DNA of 64,000 bases, taken from contig CAMDUL010000005.1 in assembly GCA_945878135.1 (NCBI GenBank), positions 1-64,000 on the forward strand, written 5' to 3'. Of this stretch, positions 7,496 through 16,540 are shown in pieces. The translations under genes and the position numbers were made by a program. Under the pieces are notes generated by a model that ran no database searches, had not been told where the DNA came from, and saw only the letters and a program-made list of their open reading frames with translations. The DNA comes from Chthoniobacter flavus (lineage in GTDB: Bacteria; Verrucomicrobiota; Verrucomicrobiia; Chthoniobacterales; JACTMZ01). Numbering within the stretch: position 1 is the first letter of the stretch; every line of letters starts with the position of its first letter.

Positions 7496-8671
7496 ATGGG
7501 CATGTGGATCGGACGCAATCGGAAGGCACGGGTCACTTATGGTTTTGACGAAATCGCACTCGTGCCGGGGGCGGTAACCATCAACCCCAACGAGGTTGAC
7601 ATCACCTGGCAGATTCCCAAGCCGGATGGCAGCGCGCTCAAACTCGCCCTGCCCGTCCTGGCCAGCGCGATGGACGGCGTGGTCGATGCGCGCTTCGCCA
7701 TCGCCATGGGAAAACTCGGCGGACTCGCTGTGCTCAACCTCGAAGGCGTGCAGGTTCGTTATGACAATGCCGATGAAGTGCTGGCCGAGGTCCTGGCCGA
7801 GGACAAGGACAAAGTCACCGCGCTGCTGCAGAAGATCTACCAGGAACCGGTCAAAGAGGAACTGATCGCCAAACGCATCCGGGAAATCAAAGACGCGGGC
7901 GTCATCGCCGCGGTCAGCGCCATCCCGCAGAAGGCCGAGCGCTGCGGGCAGATCGCGCAGGAGGCCGGCGTCGATGTTTTCGTCGTGCAGAGCACGGTGT
8001 CGACCGCGCGTCATATTTCCAGCGAATACAAGATGCTCGATCTGGCCGATTTCTGCCGGTCGATGAAATGCCCGGTCATCGTCGGCAACACGGTGACTTA
8101 TGACGTCACCCTCGAGATCATGGACTGCGGAGTGTCCGGCGTGCTCGTCGGCGTCGGTCCCGGCGCGGCCTGCACCTCGCGCGGCGTGCTCGGGCTCGGG
8201 GTGCCGCAGGTCACGGCCACGGTCGATTGCGCCGCGGCGCGCGACATGCACCACAAAAAGACCGGACGCTACGTGCCGATCATCACGGACGGCGGGATGA
8301 ACAAGGGTGGCGACGTTTGCAAGGCGCTGGCCTGCGGCGCGGATGCCGTCATGGTCGGCAGCGCGTTCGCCAAAGCGGAGGAAGCCCCGGGCCGCGGTTA
8401 CCACTGGGGCATGGCCACCCCGCACGCCAACCTCCCGCGCGGCACGCGCATCAAGGTCGGCGTCTCCGGCAGCCTGCGCCAGATCATGTTCGGTCCGGCT
8501 GCGGTCGACGATGGCAGCCAGAATCTCATCGGGGCCGTCACCACGTGCATGGGCAATGTCGGCGCGGCCGACCTGCGCCGGTTCCAGGAGACCGAGGTCA
8601 TCATCGCCCCCTCGATCAAATCGGAAGGCAAACTTTTCCAGATGGTCCAGAACGTCGGCATGGCCCGATGA
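7496..8671 (+). CDS. guaB3: GuaB3-type IMP dehydrogenase/GMP reductase family protein
   Basis: A 391-residue TIM-barrel protein of the IMPDH/GMPR superfamily that lacks the two CBS domains of GuaB. The catalytic Cys lies in GPGAACTSR (Cys 226), and the phosphate/FMN-like binding region reads ITDGGMNKGGDVCKALACGADAVM (quoted in two parts: ITDGGMNKGGDVCK and ALACGADAVMVG). It resembles GuaB3 of actinobacteria and cyanobacteria. Published work on a cyanobacterial GuaB3 found GMP reductase rather than IMPDH activity, so the reaction here is uncertain. The start at 7496 was preferred over 7502 or an upstream TTG. It overlaps purN by ATGA and heads the purine operon. Confidence 0.85.
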   Translation: MGMWIGRNRKARVTYGFDEIALVPGAVTINPNEVDITWQIPKPDGSALKLALPVLASAMDGVVDARFAIAMGKLGGLAVLNLEGVQVRYDNADEVLAEVLAEDKDKVTALLQKIYQEPVKEELIAKRIREIKDAGVIAAVSAIPQKAERCGQIAQEAGVDVFVVQSTVSTARHISSEYKMLDLADFCRSMKCPVIVGNTVTYDVTLEIMDCGVSGVLVGVGPGAACTSRGVLGLGVPQVTATVDCAAARDMHHKKTGRYVPIITDGGMNKGGDVCKALACGADAVMVGSAFAKAEEAPGRGYHWGMATPHANLPRGTRIKVGVSGSLRQIMFGPAAVDDGSQNLIGAVTTCMGNVGAADLRRFQETEVIIAPSIKSEGKLFQMVQNVGMAR

Positions 8672-9258
8672 ACGGAGGCCGCGTGCTCCGCTTGGGCGTG
8701 CTCGGCTCGGGTCGCGGATCCAACCTCGAAGCGATCGTGCACGCCATCGATGAAGGCCGGTTGCCGGCCGCATTGGCCGCGGTTTTGTCCGACCGCCCCG
8801 AGGCGCGAATTCTCGAACTCGGACGGAAATCCGGCGCGCGAACCGGAGCGATCGTTCCGTCCGAGCCGCGTGGACCCCTTGGTGCCGGGACCGAGGAGGA
8901 ATTTGTCCGGGTCCTCCGCGAGGAGAACGTCGAACTCGTCGTGCTGGCCGGATTCATGCGCATTGTCGGACCGGTTTTTCTCGCCGCCTATCCGCGCCGG
9001 ATCATCAACATCCATCCGTCGCTCCTCCCGAAACATCGCGGGTCCCGTGCGGCCGCGCAGGCCCTCGCCGCGGGCGACACGGTGACCGGATGCACCGTGC
9101 ACTACGTCGACGAAGGGGTGGACACCGGCGAAATCATCGCGCAGCGCGAAGTCCCCGTGTTCCCGGGCGACACGGCGGAAACCCTCCAAGCGCGCATCCA
9201 GACGGCCGAGCACGAACTTCTGCCCGCGGTCATCGCTTCCTTCGCCGGCCATGAGTGA
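8668..9258 (+). CDS. purN: Phosphoribosylglycinamide formyltransferase PurN
   Basis: A 196-residue cytosolic enzyme that transfers the formyl group of 10-formyl-THF to GAR, the third step of purine synthesis. The phosphate-binding start LGVLGSGRGSNLEAI, the catalytic IINIHPSLLPKHRGS (Asn-His pair) and VDTGEIIAQREVPV are all typical. The start overlaps the guaB3 stop as ATGA and the 3' end overlaps purL by 8 bases, which suggests translational coupling. It is separate from the PurD-PurM fusion downstream, unlike the eukaryotic GART trifunctional enzyme. Confidence 0.96.
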   Translation: MNGGRVLRLGVLGSGRGSNLEAIVHAIDEGRLPAALAAVLSDRPEARILELGRKSGARTGAIVPSEPRGPLGAGTEEEFVRVLREENVELVVLAGFMRIVGPVFLAAYPRRIINIHPSLLPKHRGSRAAAQALAAGDTVTGCTVHYVDEGVDTGEIIAQREVPVFPGDTAETLQARIQTAEHELLPAVIASFAGHE

Positions 9259-12070
9259 CATCGCCAAGGTGATCAAGCCGGCCGGGGCGCACCGCGACCG
9301 TGCCCTCACCCGGCAGGCGCAGCAATTGGGATTTCCGGGCGTCTCCATCACGGCATGGGACATCTTTTTCCTGCGCGGAGACACGGACACCCCCAGCCTG
9401 CGGCGCTTGGTGCCGCGATTGATCGACGACGGGCCGGACGGGGCCGCGCGCCTCGATGGCGGTGAAGCTGCCGGCCATCCGGACCGCCGGATCATCGAAG
9501 TGGCGCGCCGGGCCGGGGTGACCGACCGCGTGGCCGCGCAGCTTGCCGAAAGCGCGGCCCGCCTCGGTCTGCGGGTCGAAGCGGCCACCGGATCGCGTTT
9601 CCTCATCACCGGAGGCCGCGCCCTGCCGGAAGAGGATCTGCACTTTCTCGTCCACAACCTGCTCTGCAATCCGGTCATCGAGACATGGTCGACGGGCGCC
9701 GTGCAGCCCGGCTTCGCCCGCGGGCCGGACATTGAACCGGCCGCCGTCGAAATCGTGCCGGTCCGCGGACGGAATGCGGAGGAACTGGCCCGCGTCAACG
9801 CGGCACGCTCGCTCGCCCTCGATCCGGAAGAAATGGCCGTGGTGGCCGCATGGTTCGGGGAAGCCGGACGCGATCCGACCGATGCGGAACTGGAGACCAT
9901 CGCGCAGACATGGAGCGACCACTGCTCGCACAAGACATTCGGCGCACACATCAAGACGGACAATGGTGAAATCACCCCGCTCCTTCGCCAGTTGCGCGAG
10001 ACAACGGCGGCCATCGCCGCGCCTTTCGTTGTTTCCGCCTTCGACGGCAACGCCGGCATCGTCGCTTTCGCCGACGGTATCCGCCTCGCGATCAAAGCGG
10101 AGACCCACAACCATCCGAGCGCGATCGAACCCTTCGGCGGCGCCAACACGGGCGTGGGCGGCGTCATCCGCGATGTCCTCGCCGCCCCTGCCCGGCCTGT
10201 GGCCCTGACCGATGTCCTTTGCTTCGGACCGCGCGACCTCGATCACCGGGCGCTGCCGCCGGGTGTGCTCCATCCCGCCGTCATTGAGGAGGGTGTGGTC
10301 GAAGGGGTGGCCGACTACGGCAACAAAATGGGCATCCCGACCGTGGCCGGCGCCGTGCTCTACGATCCGGGTTACACGGCCAACCCGCTGGTTTTCTGCG
10401 GCTGCATCGGGGAGGTCATGGCCGGTTATGACAAACTGACCGGCCCGCAACCCGGCGACCGCATCGTGGTGGTCGGGGGCGCGACCGGGCGCGACGGTAT
10501 CCGCGGGGCGACATTTTCTTCCATGACGATGGACGCCACGACCGGCGAAGTGGCCGGTGCTTCGGTGCAGATCGGCGATCCGATCGTCGAACGCCTCGTC
10601 GCCGACCTGCTCATCGACCTGCTCGACCGTCCGGACCCGCTGGTCCACGCCTTGACCGATTGCGGGGCGGGCGGACTCTCCTCCGCGGTGGGCGAACTCG
10701 GGGAAGCCACCGGGGTGTCCGTCGACTTGACCGCGGTGGACCGCAAATACGCCGGGCTGCAGCCGTGGGAGGTCTGGTTGTCCGAAGCGCAGGAGCGCAT
10801 GGTGCTGGCCGTGGCGCCGGACCGCGCGGCGGACTTGCTGGCCCGCGCCCGGCACCTCGGGCTTTCGGCCTGCGACATCGGCGTGTTCACCGGCGACCGG
10901 CGCCTGCTCGTGCGCCATGGCGGCCGGACCGTCGTCGATCTGCCGATGGAATTTCTGCACAAGGGTCGGCCCGTGCGGAGTCTCCACGCCGTTATCCCCT
11001 CGCCCGACCGCGCGCCCGACTTGCGTATCCGCCGGGCGGACGTCGAAGAAACCCTGCTCGCCTTGCTCGCCCATCCCGACATCGCGTCGAAAGAAGCGAT
11101 CATCCACCGCTACGACCACGAGGTGCTCGGCGCCACGGTGGTTCGCCCCATGGCTGGCGCGCGGCAGGCGGGTCCGTCGGACGGCACGGTCATCGCACCG
11201 CCACAACGCGCCTCCGGCTTCGTCCTCGGCATCGGTGTCAACGCAGGTTACGGAGTCCATGATCCCGAGCGCATGGCCTGGGCCGCGGTCGACGAAGCGA
11301 TGCGCAATATCACCGCGGCCGGCGGCGATCCGGGGCAGACGGCCTTGCTCGACAATTTTTCCTGGGGTGATCCGCGACGCCCGGAAACCCTCGGCGACCT
11401 TGCCGCCACGGTGCGGGGTTGCTGCGAGGCGGCGCGGCTTTACGGCGCGCCGTTTGTCTCCGGGAAGGACTCGCTCAACAACGAATACGCGGCTGCGGAC
11501 GGACAACGCCGCTCCATCCCGCCGACTTTGGTCATCACCGCGATGGCGCACCTGCCCGACGCCGACCGCGCCATCGGCACCGCCCTGCGCCAAGCGGGAA
11601 ACACCCTCATCCTAACCGGACGCACCGCGCGGGAATTCGGCGGAAGTCATTTCAATCTCGTGACCGGCGATGTTGACGGCACGGTGCCGGAACCCGACGC
11701 ATCCGCGCCCGGTCGCTACCGCCGTATCCACCGCTTGATCAGCGAAGGACTGGTCGAATCGGCGCACGATGTCAGCGAGGGAGGACTCGCCGTGGCCTTG
11801 GCTGAAATGGCCTTGGGCGGAAATCTCGGCATCGACGCACGGTTGGAGGAAGCGGACGCATGCACGGCACTGTTCTCCGAATCACTCGGACGCATTGTGC
11901 TCGAAGTCCGCGAAGAAAACGTCCGCGAAGTCCTCGAGACTCTCGGGAACGAGGCGACGGTCATTGCCGGAATCGTTGCCGGCCATGACTTGCAAATCAC
12001 CACTCCGGCCGGCACGCACTCGTGGTCCGGCCGGGAACTCGAACGCGCTTGGAGGGGCACCGCCCGATGA
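9251..12070 (+). CDS. purL: Phosphoribosylformylglycinamidine synthase, PurL subunit with PurS-like N-terminus
   Basis: A 939-residue synthetase subunit that converts FGAR to FGAM with ammonia delivered from PurQ. Residues about 1-160 form an N-terminal region that looks like duplicated PurS (PSL...RRLVPRL and ALPEEDLHFLVHNLLCNPVIE, the latter in part). A linker follows with DPTDAELETIAQTWSDHCSHKTF (about 208-230, in part). Two ATP-grasp-unrelated AIRS-like halves come next; the catalytic HNHP is at 286-289. There is no C-terminal glutaminase, which is encoded separately as purQ. At 939 residues it is intermediate between small PurL (about 740) and large PurL (about 1300). It overlaps purN by 8 bases and purQ by 4. 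Confidence 0.93.
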   Translation: MSDIAKVIKPAGAHRDRALTRQAQQLGFPGVSITAWDIFFLRGDTDTPSLRRLVPRLIDDGPDGAARLDGGEAAGHPDRRIIEVARRAGVTDRVAAQLAESAARLGLRVEAATGSRFLITGGRALPEEDLHFLVHNLLCNPVIETWSTGAVQPGFARGPDIEPAAVEIVPVRGRNAEELARVNAARSLALDPEEMAVVAAWFGEAGRDPTDAELETIAQTWSDHCSHKTFGAHIKTDNGEITPLLRQLRETTAAIAAPFVVSAFDGNAGIVAFADGIRLAIKAETHNHPSAIEPFGGANTGVGGVIRDVLAAPARPVALTDVLCFGPRDLDHRALPPGVLHPAVIEEGVVEGVADYGNKMGIPTVAGAVLYDPGYTANPLVFCGCIGEVMAGYDKLTGPQPGDRIVVVGGATGRDGIRGATFSSMTMDATTGEVAGASVQIGDPIVERLVADLLIDLLDRPDPLVHALTDCGAGGLSSAVGELGEATGVSVDLTAVDRKYAGLQPWEVWLSEAQERMVLAVAPDRAADLLARARHLGLSACDIGVFTGDRRLLVRHGGRTVVDLPMEFLHKGRPVRSLHAVIPSPDRAPDLRIRRADVEETLLALLAHPDIASKEAIIHRYDHEVLGATVVRPMAGARQAGPSDGTVIAPPQRASGFVLGIGVNAGYGVHDPERMAWAAVDEAMRNITAAGGDPGQTALLDNFSWGDPRRPETLGDLAATVRGCCEAARLYGAPFVSGKDSLNNEYAAADGQRRSIPPTLVITAMAHLPDADRAIGTALRQAGNTLILTGRTAREFGGSHFNLVTGDVDGTVPEPDASAPGRYRRIHRLISEGLVESAHDVSEGGLAVALAEMALGGNLGIDARLEEADACTALFSESLGRIVLEVREENVREVLETLGNEATVIAGIVAGHDLQITTPAGTHSWSGRELERAWRGTAR

Positions 12071-12792
12071 AGCCTCCCGCTGTCGTGCTCACCGCCCCCG
12101 GGTCCAACCGGCAGGGCGACGCCCTTTTCGCCCTCGAACAAGCCGGGGGCGCTCCGGTTTGTCTCGATCTGCTCGATCTTCCCGGACGCCGCGCAGAACT
12201 CGAGCAGGCCGCATTGATTGTCATAGCCGGCGGCTTTTCCTACGGCGATGCACTCGGTTCCGGCCGGGTCTTCGCCCTCGAGATCGAGCGCCTGCTCGGC
12301 GATCTGCTCGCGGAGAAAGTTTCCCGCGGCACCCCGGTGCTCGGGGTCTGCAACGGTTTCCAGATGCTCGTCCGCGCCGGATTGCTCCCCGGCGCCTTGC
12401 AGCACAACGAACGCGGACACTTCGAGTGCCGCTGGGTCGCGCTGCAACCTTCGTCCGCCCGCTGCGTGTGGACGAGAGGCCTGACCGAACCGATTCGCTG
12501 CCCTGTGGCCCACGGCGAGGGCCGCTACACTTGCGCGCCGGCGGTCCTCGGGGAATTGCGCGCGGCAGACCGCATCGCCTTCCGCTATGAGACCGATGCC
12601 TACCCCGCCAATCCCAACGGGTCGGTTGACGCCATTGCCGGAGTGTGCGATCCGACCGGACTGGTCCTCGGCATGATGCCTCACCCGGAGAACCACGTGA
12701 CACCGCGCCAAAGCCGCGCGATTGTCTGGCAGGACCATCCGGGATCCGCCCTGCCGCTCTTCCGCAACGGCGTGGCCGCCGCCCGTTCATGA
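12067..12792 (+). CDS. purQ: Phosphoribosylformylglycinamidine synthase glutaminase PurQ
   Basis: A 241-residue class I glutaminase that supplies ammonia to PurL. The nucleophile Cys 95 is in VLGVCNGFQML, and the His/Glu of the triad are in MMPHPENH near the C-terminus. The stretch GGFSYGDALGSG is typical. The start MKPPAVVLTAPGSN was chosen because it overlaps the purL stop as ATGA; an in-frame ATG 15 codons upstream lies inside purL. It overlaps purF by ATGA. The GTC-ATA codon pair near 12220 uses the uncommon ATA Ile codon. Confidence 0.95.
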   Translation: MKPPAVVLTAPGSNRQGDALFALEQAGGAPVCLDLLDLPGRRAELEQAALIVIAGGFSYGDALGSGRVFALEIERLLGDLLAEKVSRGTPVLGVCNGFQMLVRAGLLPGALQHNERGHFECRWVALQPSSARCVWTRGLTEPIRCPVAHGEGRYTCAPAVLGELRAADRIAFRYETDAYPANPNGSVDAIAGVCDPTGLVLGMMPHPENHVTPRQSRAIVWQDHPGSALPLFRNGVAAARS

Positions 12793-14234
12793 TGAAACAC
12801 GCCACCATGCCCGCCACCCCGTTCCGCGACGACCGTCCGCGCGAGGAATGCGGCGTCGTGGCCGTGTCGTCGCCCGGCGGCGAGGAAACCGCGCAACTCG
12901 CGTTCTTCGGACTCTTCGCCCTGCAGCACCGCGGACAGGAAGCGGCGGGCATCGCGGTGTCCGACGGGCAACGTGCGCGGATGCACAAGGATGTCGGTTT
13001 GCTCTCGCAAATTTTCACCCCTGAAACGCTGGCCCCGCTGACCGGTTACCAGGCCATCGGGCACACGCGGTATTCGACAATGGGAGCGTCGACCGCACGC
13101 AACGCGCAGCCGTTTCTGGTCGAAACCATGCACGGCCCCCTCGCCCTCGCGCACAACGGGTCGCTGGTCAACGCCGCCGAGTTGCGCGCCCAGCTCCTGC
13201 AGCGCGGCTTTGTCCTCACCGCGGCGAGCGATACCGAAGTCATGGCCCTCATGCTCGCCGCCGCCAGCGGCCGCACCTGGGAGGAACGCCTCGAACGCAC
13301 CATGCCCTCGTGGAAGGGCGCCTACTCGCTCGTCCTCCTCGGCATCGATTGCTTCATCGCGGCACGCGATCCATGGGGTTTCCGTCCGCTTTCCATCGGC
13401 CGCACCCCCGAGGGCGGCTGGGCGGCCGCCTCGGAAACCTGCGCGCTCAACACGCTCGGCTGCACGGACATCACCGAAGTCAAAAACGGCGAGATCGTCG
13501 TGGTCCGCGGCAAGGAAATGACCCGCCAGCGCACCGCCAGCGCTCCGGGCGGACCGGCCCGCTGCTCTTTTGAATTCGTTTATTTCTCGCGGCCGGACAG
13601 CGAGTGGGACGGACGCAGCGTCCACGAGGTGCGGCAGAAGTTGGGTGAACAGCTGGCTGTGGAATCGCCGGTCGAAGCCGACGTTGTCGTGCCCGTGCCC
13701 GACTCGTCGATTCCGGCGGCCATCGGCTTCTCGCGCCAGTCGGGAATCCCCTTCAACGACGGGTTCATCAAAAACCGCTACATCGGACGCACCTTCATCG
13801 AGCCGACCCAGGCTTTGCGCGAGCGGCGCGTGGCCATGAAGTTCAATGTCCTCCCCGCCAACCTCGCCGGCCAGCGCGTTGTCATCATCGACGATTCGCT
13901 CGTGCGCGGCACGACGTCGGCCCAGCTGATCAAACTGGTGCGCGACGCGGGGGCCAAGGAAGTCCATCTCCGCATCACCTCGCCGCGCGTCCTGCACCCC
14001 TGCCACATGGGCGTCGACATGGGAACTTATGACGAACTGATCGCCGCGCGCTTCGATCCCGAGCGCCTGCGGCAGCATGTCGGTGCCGACACCCTGGCTT
14101 TTCTTTCCGTCGAGGGAATGATGTCGGCCATCGGCAAAAAGTCCGGCTACTGCACAGCCTGCTTCACCGGGAAATATCCGGTCGATGTCTCCGGGGCCGC
14201 GCCGAAGGAAACTTTCGAATTCTCCCTGGCATGA
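12789..14234 (+). CDS. purF: Amidophosphoribosyltransferase PurF, propeptide and Fe-S type
   Basis: A 481-residue enzyme of the first committed purine step (PRPP + Gln to phosphoribosylamine). Cys 21 in REECGVVAV should become the N-terminal nucleophile after removal of a 20-residue propeptide, as in the Bacillus-type enzyme. The glutaminase domain is about 21-260. The phosphoribosyltransferase domain contains the PRPP loop VVIIDDSLVRGTTS. Cysteines in ARCSFEF, HPCHMG and GYCTACFTGKYP match the [4Fe-4S] ligand pattern of that subgroup. The ATG overlaps the purQ stop. Its stop overlaps the purD-purM start. Confidence 0.96.
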   Translation: MMKHATMPATPFRDDRPREECGVVAVSSPGGEETAQLAFFGLFALQHRGQEAAGIAVSDGQRARMHKDVGLLSQIFTPETLAPLTGYQAIGHTRYSTMGASTARNAQPFLVETMHGPLALAHNGSLVNAAELRAQLLQRGFVLTAASDTEVMALMLAAASGRTWEERLERTMPSWKGAYSLVLLGIDCFIAARDPWGFRPLSIGRTPEGGWAAASETCALNTLGCTDITEVKNGEIVVVRGKEMTRQRTASAPGGPARCSFEFVYFSRPDSEWDGRSVHEVRQKLGEQLAVESPVEADVVVPVPDSSIPAAIGFSRQSGIPFNDGFIKNRYIGRTFIEPTQALRERRVAMKFNVLPANLAGQRVVIIDDSLVRGTTSAQLIKLVRDAGAKEVHLRITSPRVLHPCHMGVDMGTYDELIAARFDPERLRQHVGADTLAFLSVEGMMSAIGKKSGYCTACFTGKYPVDVSGAAPKETFEFSLA

Positions 14235-16486
14235 GGATCCTTGTGCTCGGCTCGGGCGGACGCGAACACGCCATGGCCCGCGCGTTGGAGCGCGATGGCG
14301 ACACCGTCGTGGTCGCGCCGGGCAACGGCGGGACCGCCCACCGCCGCGATGTCGATCCGTGCGACGCTTCGCAAGTGCTCGCGCTTTGCCGCGACGAGAA
14401 GATCGATCTCGTCCTGATCGGACCCGAGAGCGCGCTGGCCGCCGGCGTGTCCGATGCGCTGCACACGGCCGGCATCAAAGTTTTCGGTCCCTCCCGCGCC
14501 GCCGCGCGGCTCGAGACGAGCAAAAGCCACGGCCGGGCTTTCGCCGCGCGCCACGGACTCCCCTCGCCGCGCCACGCGATGTTCTCCGGTCCGGACGCCG
14601 CGGCCGATGCGAAAGCTTGGGCCGAGGCGCAGGATTTCCCCGTCGTGGTCAAAGCCGACGGGCTCGCCTCGGGCAAAGGCGTGGTTGTTCCGGAGAGCCG
14701 GGAGGAGCGCGACGAGGCGATCGCGAGGTTGACCAAGACCGGCCCGATCCTCCTCGAGGAGCGCCTGACCGGACCGGAAGTTTCTTTGCTCGTTTTCGCC
14801 GATGGCATGACGGTCGCGGCCATGCCGCCGGCGCAGGACCACAAACGCATCCACGAGGGCGACCGCGGTCCCAACACCGGGGGCATGGGCGCGTATGCTC
14901 CGGCGTCGATTTGTCCGCCCGCCATGGTCGAGCGCGTGCTCGGGACCATTGTCCGTCCGACCATCGCGGGTCTGGCCGCGGAAGGAACTCCTTATGTCGG
15001 CGTGCTCTATGCCGGGCTGATGCTGACCGCCGACGGTCCCAAGCTGATCGAATACAACTGCCGTTTCGGGGATCCCGAGGCGCAAACCCTGCTGCCCCTG
15101 CTCGAGACGAAACTTCGCGATGTGGCGCTGGCCTGCGTGGACGGACATCTCTCCGCTCTTGATGTCCGCTGGCGCGAGAGCAGCGCGTGCACTGTCGTGC
15201 TTGCCGCGCGCGGTTATCCGGAGAAGCCGGTGACCGGCGACAAAATCGAAGGCCTCGAGCGGGCGGCGACGCATGAAAACGTCCACCTCACCCATGCCGG
15301 GACGACGGCAGCCGGCGGTGGCATCGTCACCTCCGGAGGACGCGTGCTCAATGTCACGGCCACCGGCCGGAACCTGGAGGAAGCCCGCGACCGGGCGTAT
15401 GCCGCCGCGCGTGAAATCCGTTTCGCCGGTTGCCAACTCCGCCGCGACATCGGATGGCGCGAACTGGCCCGCACGGCCGGAAGCTACGCGGCCAGCGGCG
15501 TGGACATCGACGAAGGCAACCGCGCGGTGCAACTGCTGAAAAAGAAAGTCGAGGCCACGCATTCGGCCGGGGTGCTCGGCGGTATCGGATCGTTCGGCGG
15601 CGCGCTCGACGCCTCCGCCCTGAAGAATTTCGAGCATCCGGTGCTCCTCGGCACGACCGACGGCGTGGGGACCAAAGTCATGCTCGCTTCGGCCACCGGA
15701 CGCTATGACACGATCGGGCACGACATCGTCAACCACTGCATCGACGACCTCCTCGTGCAGGGCGCGACCCCGCTCTTTTTCCTCGATTACATCGCGTCGT
15801 CGTCCGTTTCGGCGCCGCGCATCGCGGAAATCGTCGGCGGCATGGCCGAGGCTTGCGCGGACGCGGGCTGCATCCTTCTCGGCGGCGAAACGGCGGAAAT
15901 GCCCGGGGTTTATTGCGAGGGCGAATTCGACGTGGCCGGGACGATGGTCGGCGTGGCGGAGAAGAAAAACCTCCTGCCGCGCGCGGATGTCCGGCCGGGC
16001 GATATCCTGCTCGGACTGGCTTCTTCGGGCCTCCACACCAACGGCTACTCGCTGGCGCGGAAAATTTTCCGCGGCCTGCCGCTCGAGGCAAGGCCCGCGG
16101 GATCGGCCGCCACGCTGGGCGAAGCGCTCCTCGCACCGCACCGGTCTTATCTCGAGGTGCTCCGCCCGGCCCTCGCCACTGGAAAGGTCAAAGCCCTCGC
16201 GCACCTGACCGGCGGTGGCATCTTCGACAACCTTCCGCGCGTCCTGCCGGCCGATTGCGGCGCCGAGATCGACCGCGCGGCATGGCCGGTGCCGACACTC
16301 TTCGCCTTGATCCAAGAGGCGAGCGGATTGTCCGAGGACGAACTCTTCCGCACCTTCAACATGGGCATCGGCATGGTCATCGTCTGCGCGGCGTCCGACG
16401 AGGACTCCATCCGCGCGGCGCTCACCGAACCGGTCCACGCGATCGGCTGCGTGGTGAGCGGAGACCGCAATGTGCGGTTTACGTGA
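14231..16486 (+). CDS. purDM: Bifunctional PurD-PurM fusion: GAR synthetase and AIR synthetase
   Basis: A single 751-residue frame encodes two purine enzymes. Residues 1 to about 415 are PurD (phosphoribosylamine-glycine ligase): LVLGSGGREHAMARAL at the start, the ATP-grasp region VVVKADGLASGKGVVV, GPNTGGMGAYAP, and YNCRFGDPEAQTLLPLL near 275-291. Residues about 418-751 are PurM (AIR synthetase): YAASGVDIDEGNRAV, LLGGETAEMPGVY, and GLHTNGYSLARK. The join falls at RRDIGWRELARTAGSYAA with no long linker and no stop. PurD-PurM fusion is known from fungi (ADE5,7) and within animal GART but is uncommon in bacteria. The start overlaps the purF stop as ATGA. It ends the plus-strand pur operon, 54 bases from convergent purK. 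Confidence 0.94.
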   Translation: MRILVLGSGGREHAMARALERDGDTVVVAPGNGGTAHRRDVDPCDASQVLALCRDEKIDLVLIGPESALAAGVSDALHTAGIKVFGPSRAAARLETSKSHGRAFAARHGLPSPRHAMFSGPDAAADAKAWAEAQDFPVVVKADGLASGKGVVVPESREERDEAIARLTKTGPILLEERLTGPEVSLLVFADGMTVAAMPPAQDHKRIHEGDRGPNTGGMGAYAPASICPPAMVERVLGTIVRPTIAGLAAEGTPYVGVLYAGLMLTADGPKLIEYNCRFGDPEAQTLLPLLETKLRDVALACVDGHLSALDVRWRESSACTVVLAARGYPEKPVTGDKIEGLERAATHENVHLTHAGTTAAGGGIVTSGGRVLNVTATGRNLEEARDRAYAAAREIRFAGCQLRRDIGWRELARTAGSYAASGVDIDEGNRAVQLLKKKVEATHSAGVLGGIGSFGGALDASALKNFEHPVLLGTTDGVGTKVMLASATGRYDTIGHDIVNHCIDDLLVQGATPLFFLDYIASSSVSAPRIAEIVGGMAEACADAGCILLGGETAEMPGVYCEGEFDVAGTMVGVAEKKNLLPRADVRPGDILLGLASSGLHTNGYSLARKIFRGLPLEARPAGSAATLGEALLAPHRSYLEVLRPALATGKVKALAHLTGGGIFDNLPRVLPADCGAEIDRAAWPVPTLFALIQEASGLSEDELFRTFNMGIGMVIVCAASDEDSIRAALTEPVHAIGCVVSGDRNVRFT

Positions 16487-16540
16487 ACGGCAAAGCGGCA
16501 CGGACAGGACGCCCGTTCCCCCCGGTTTTGCGGCGACAAA

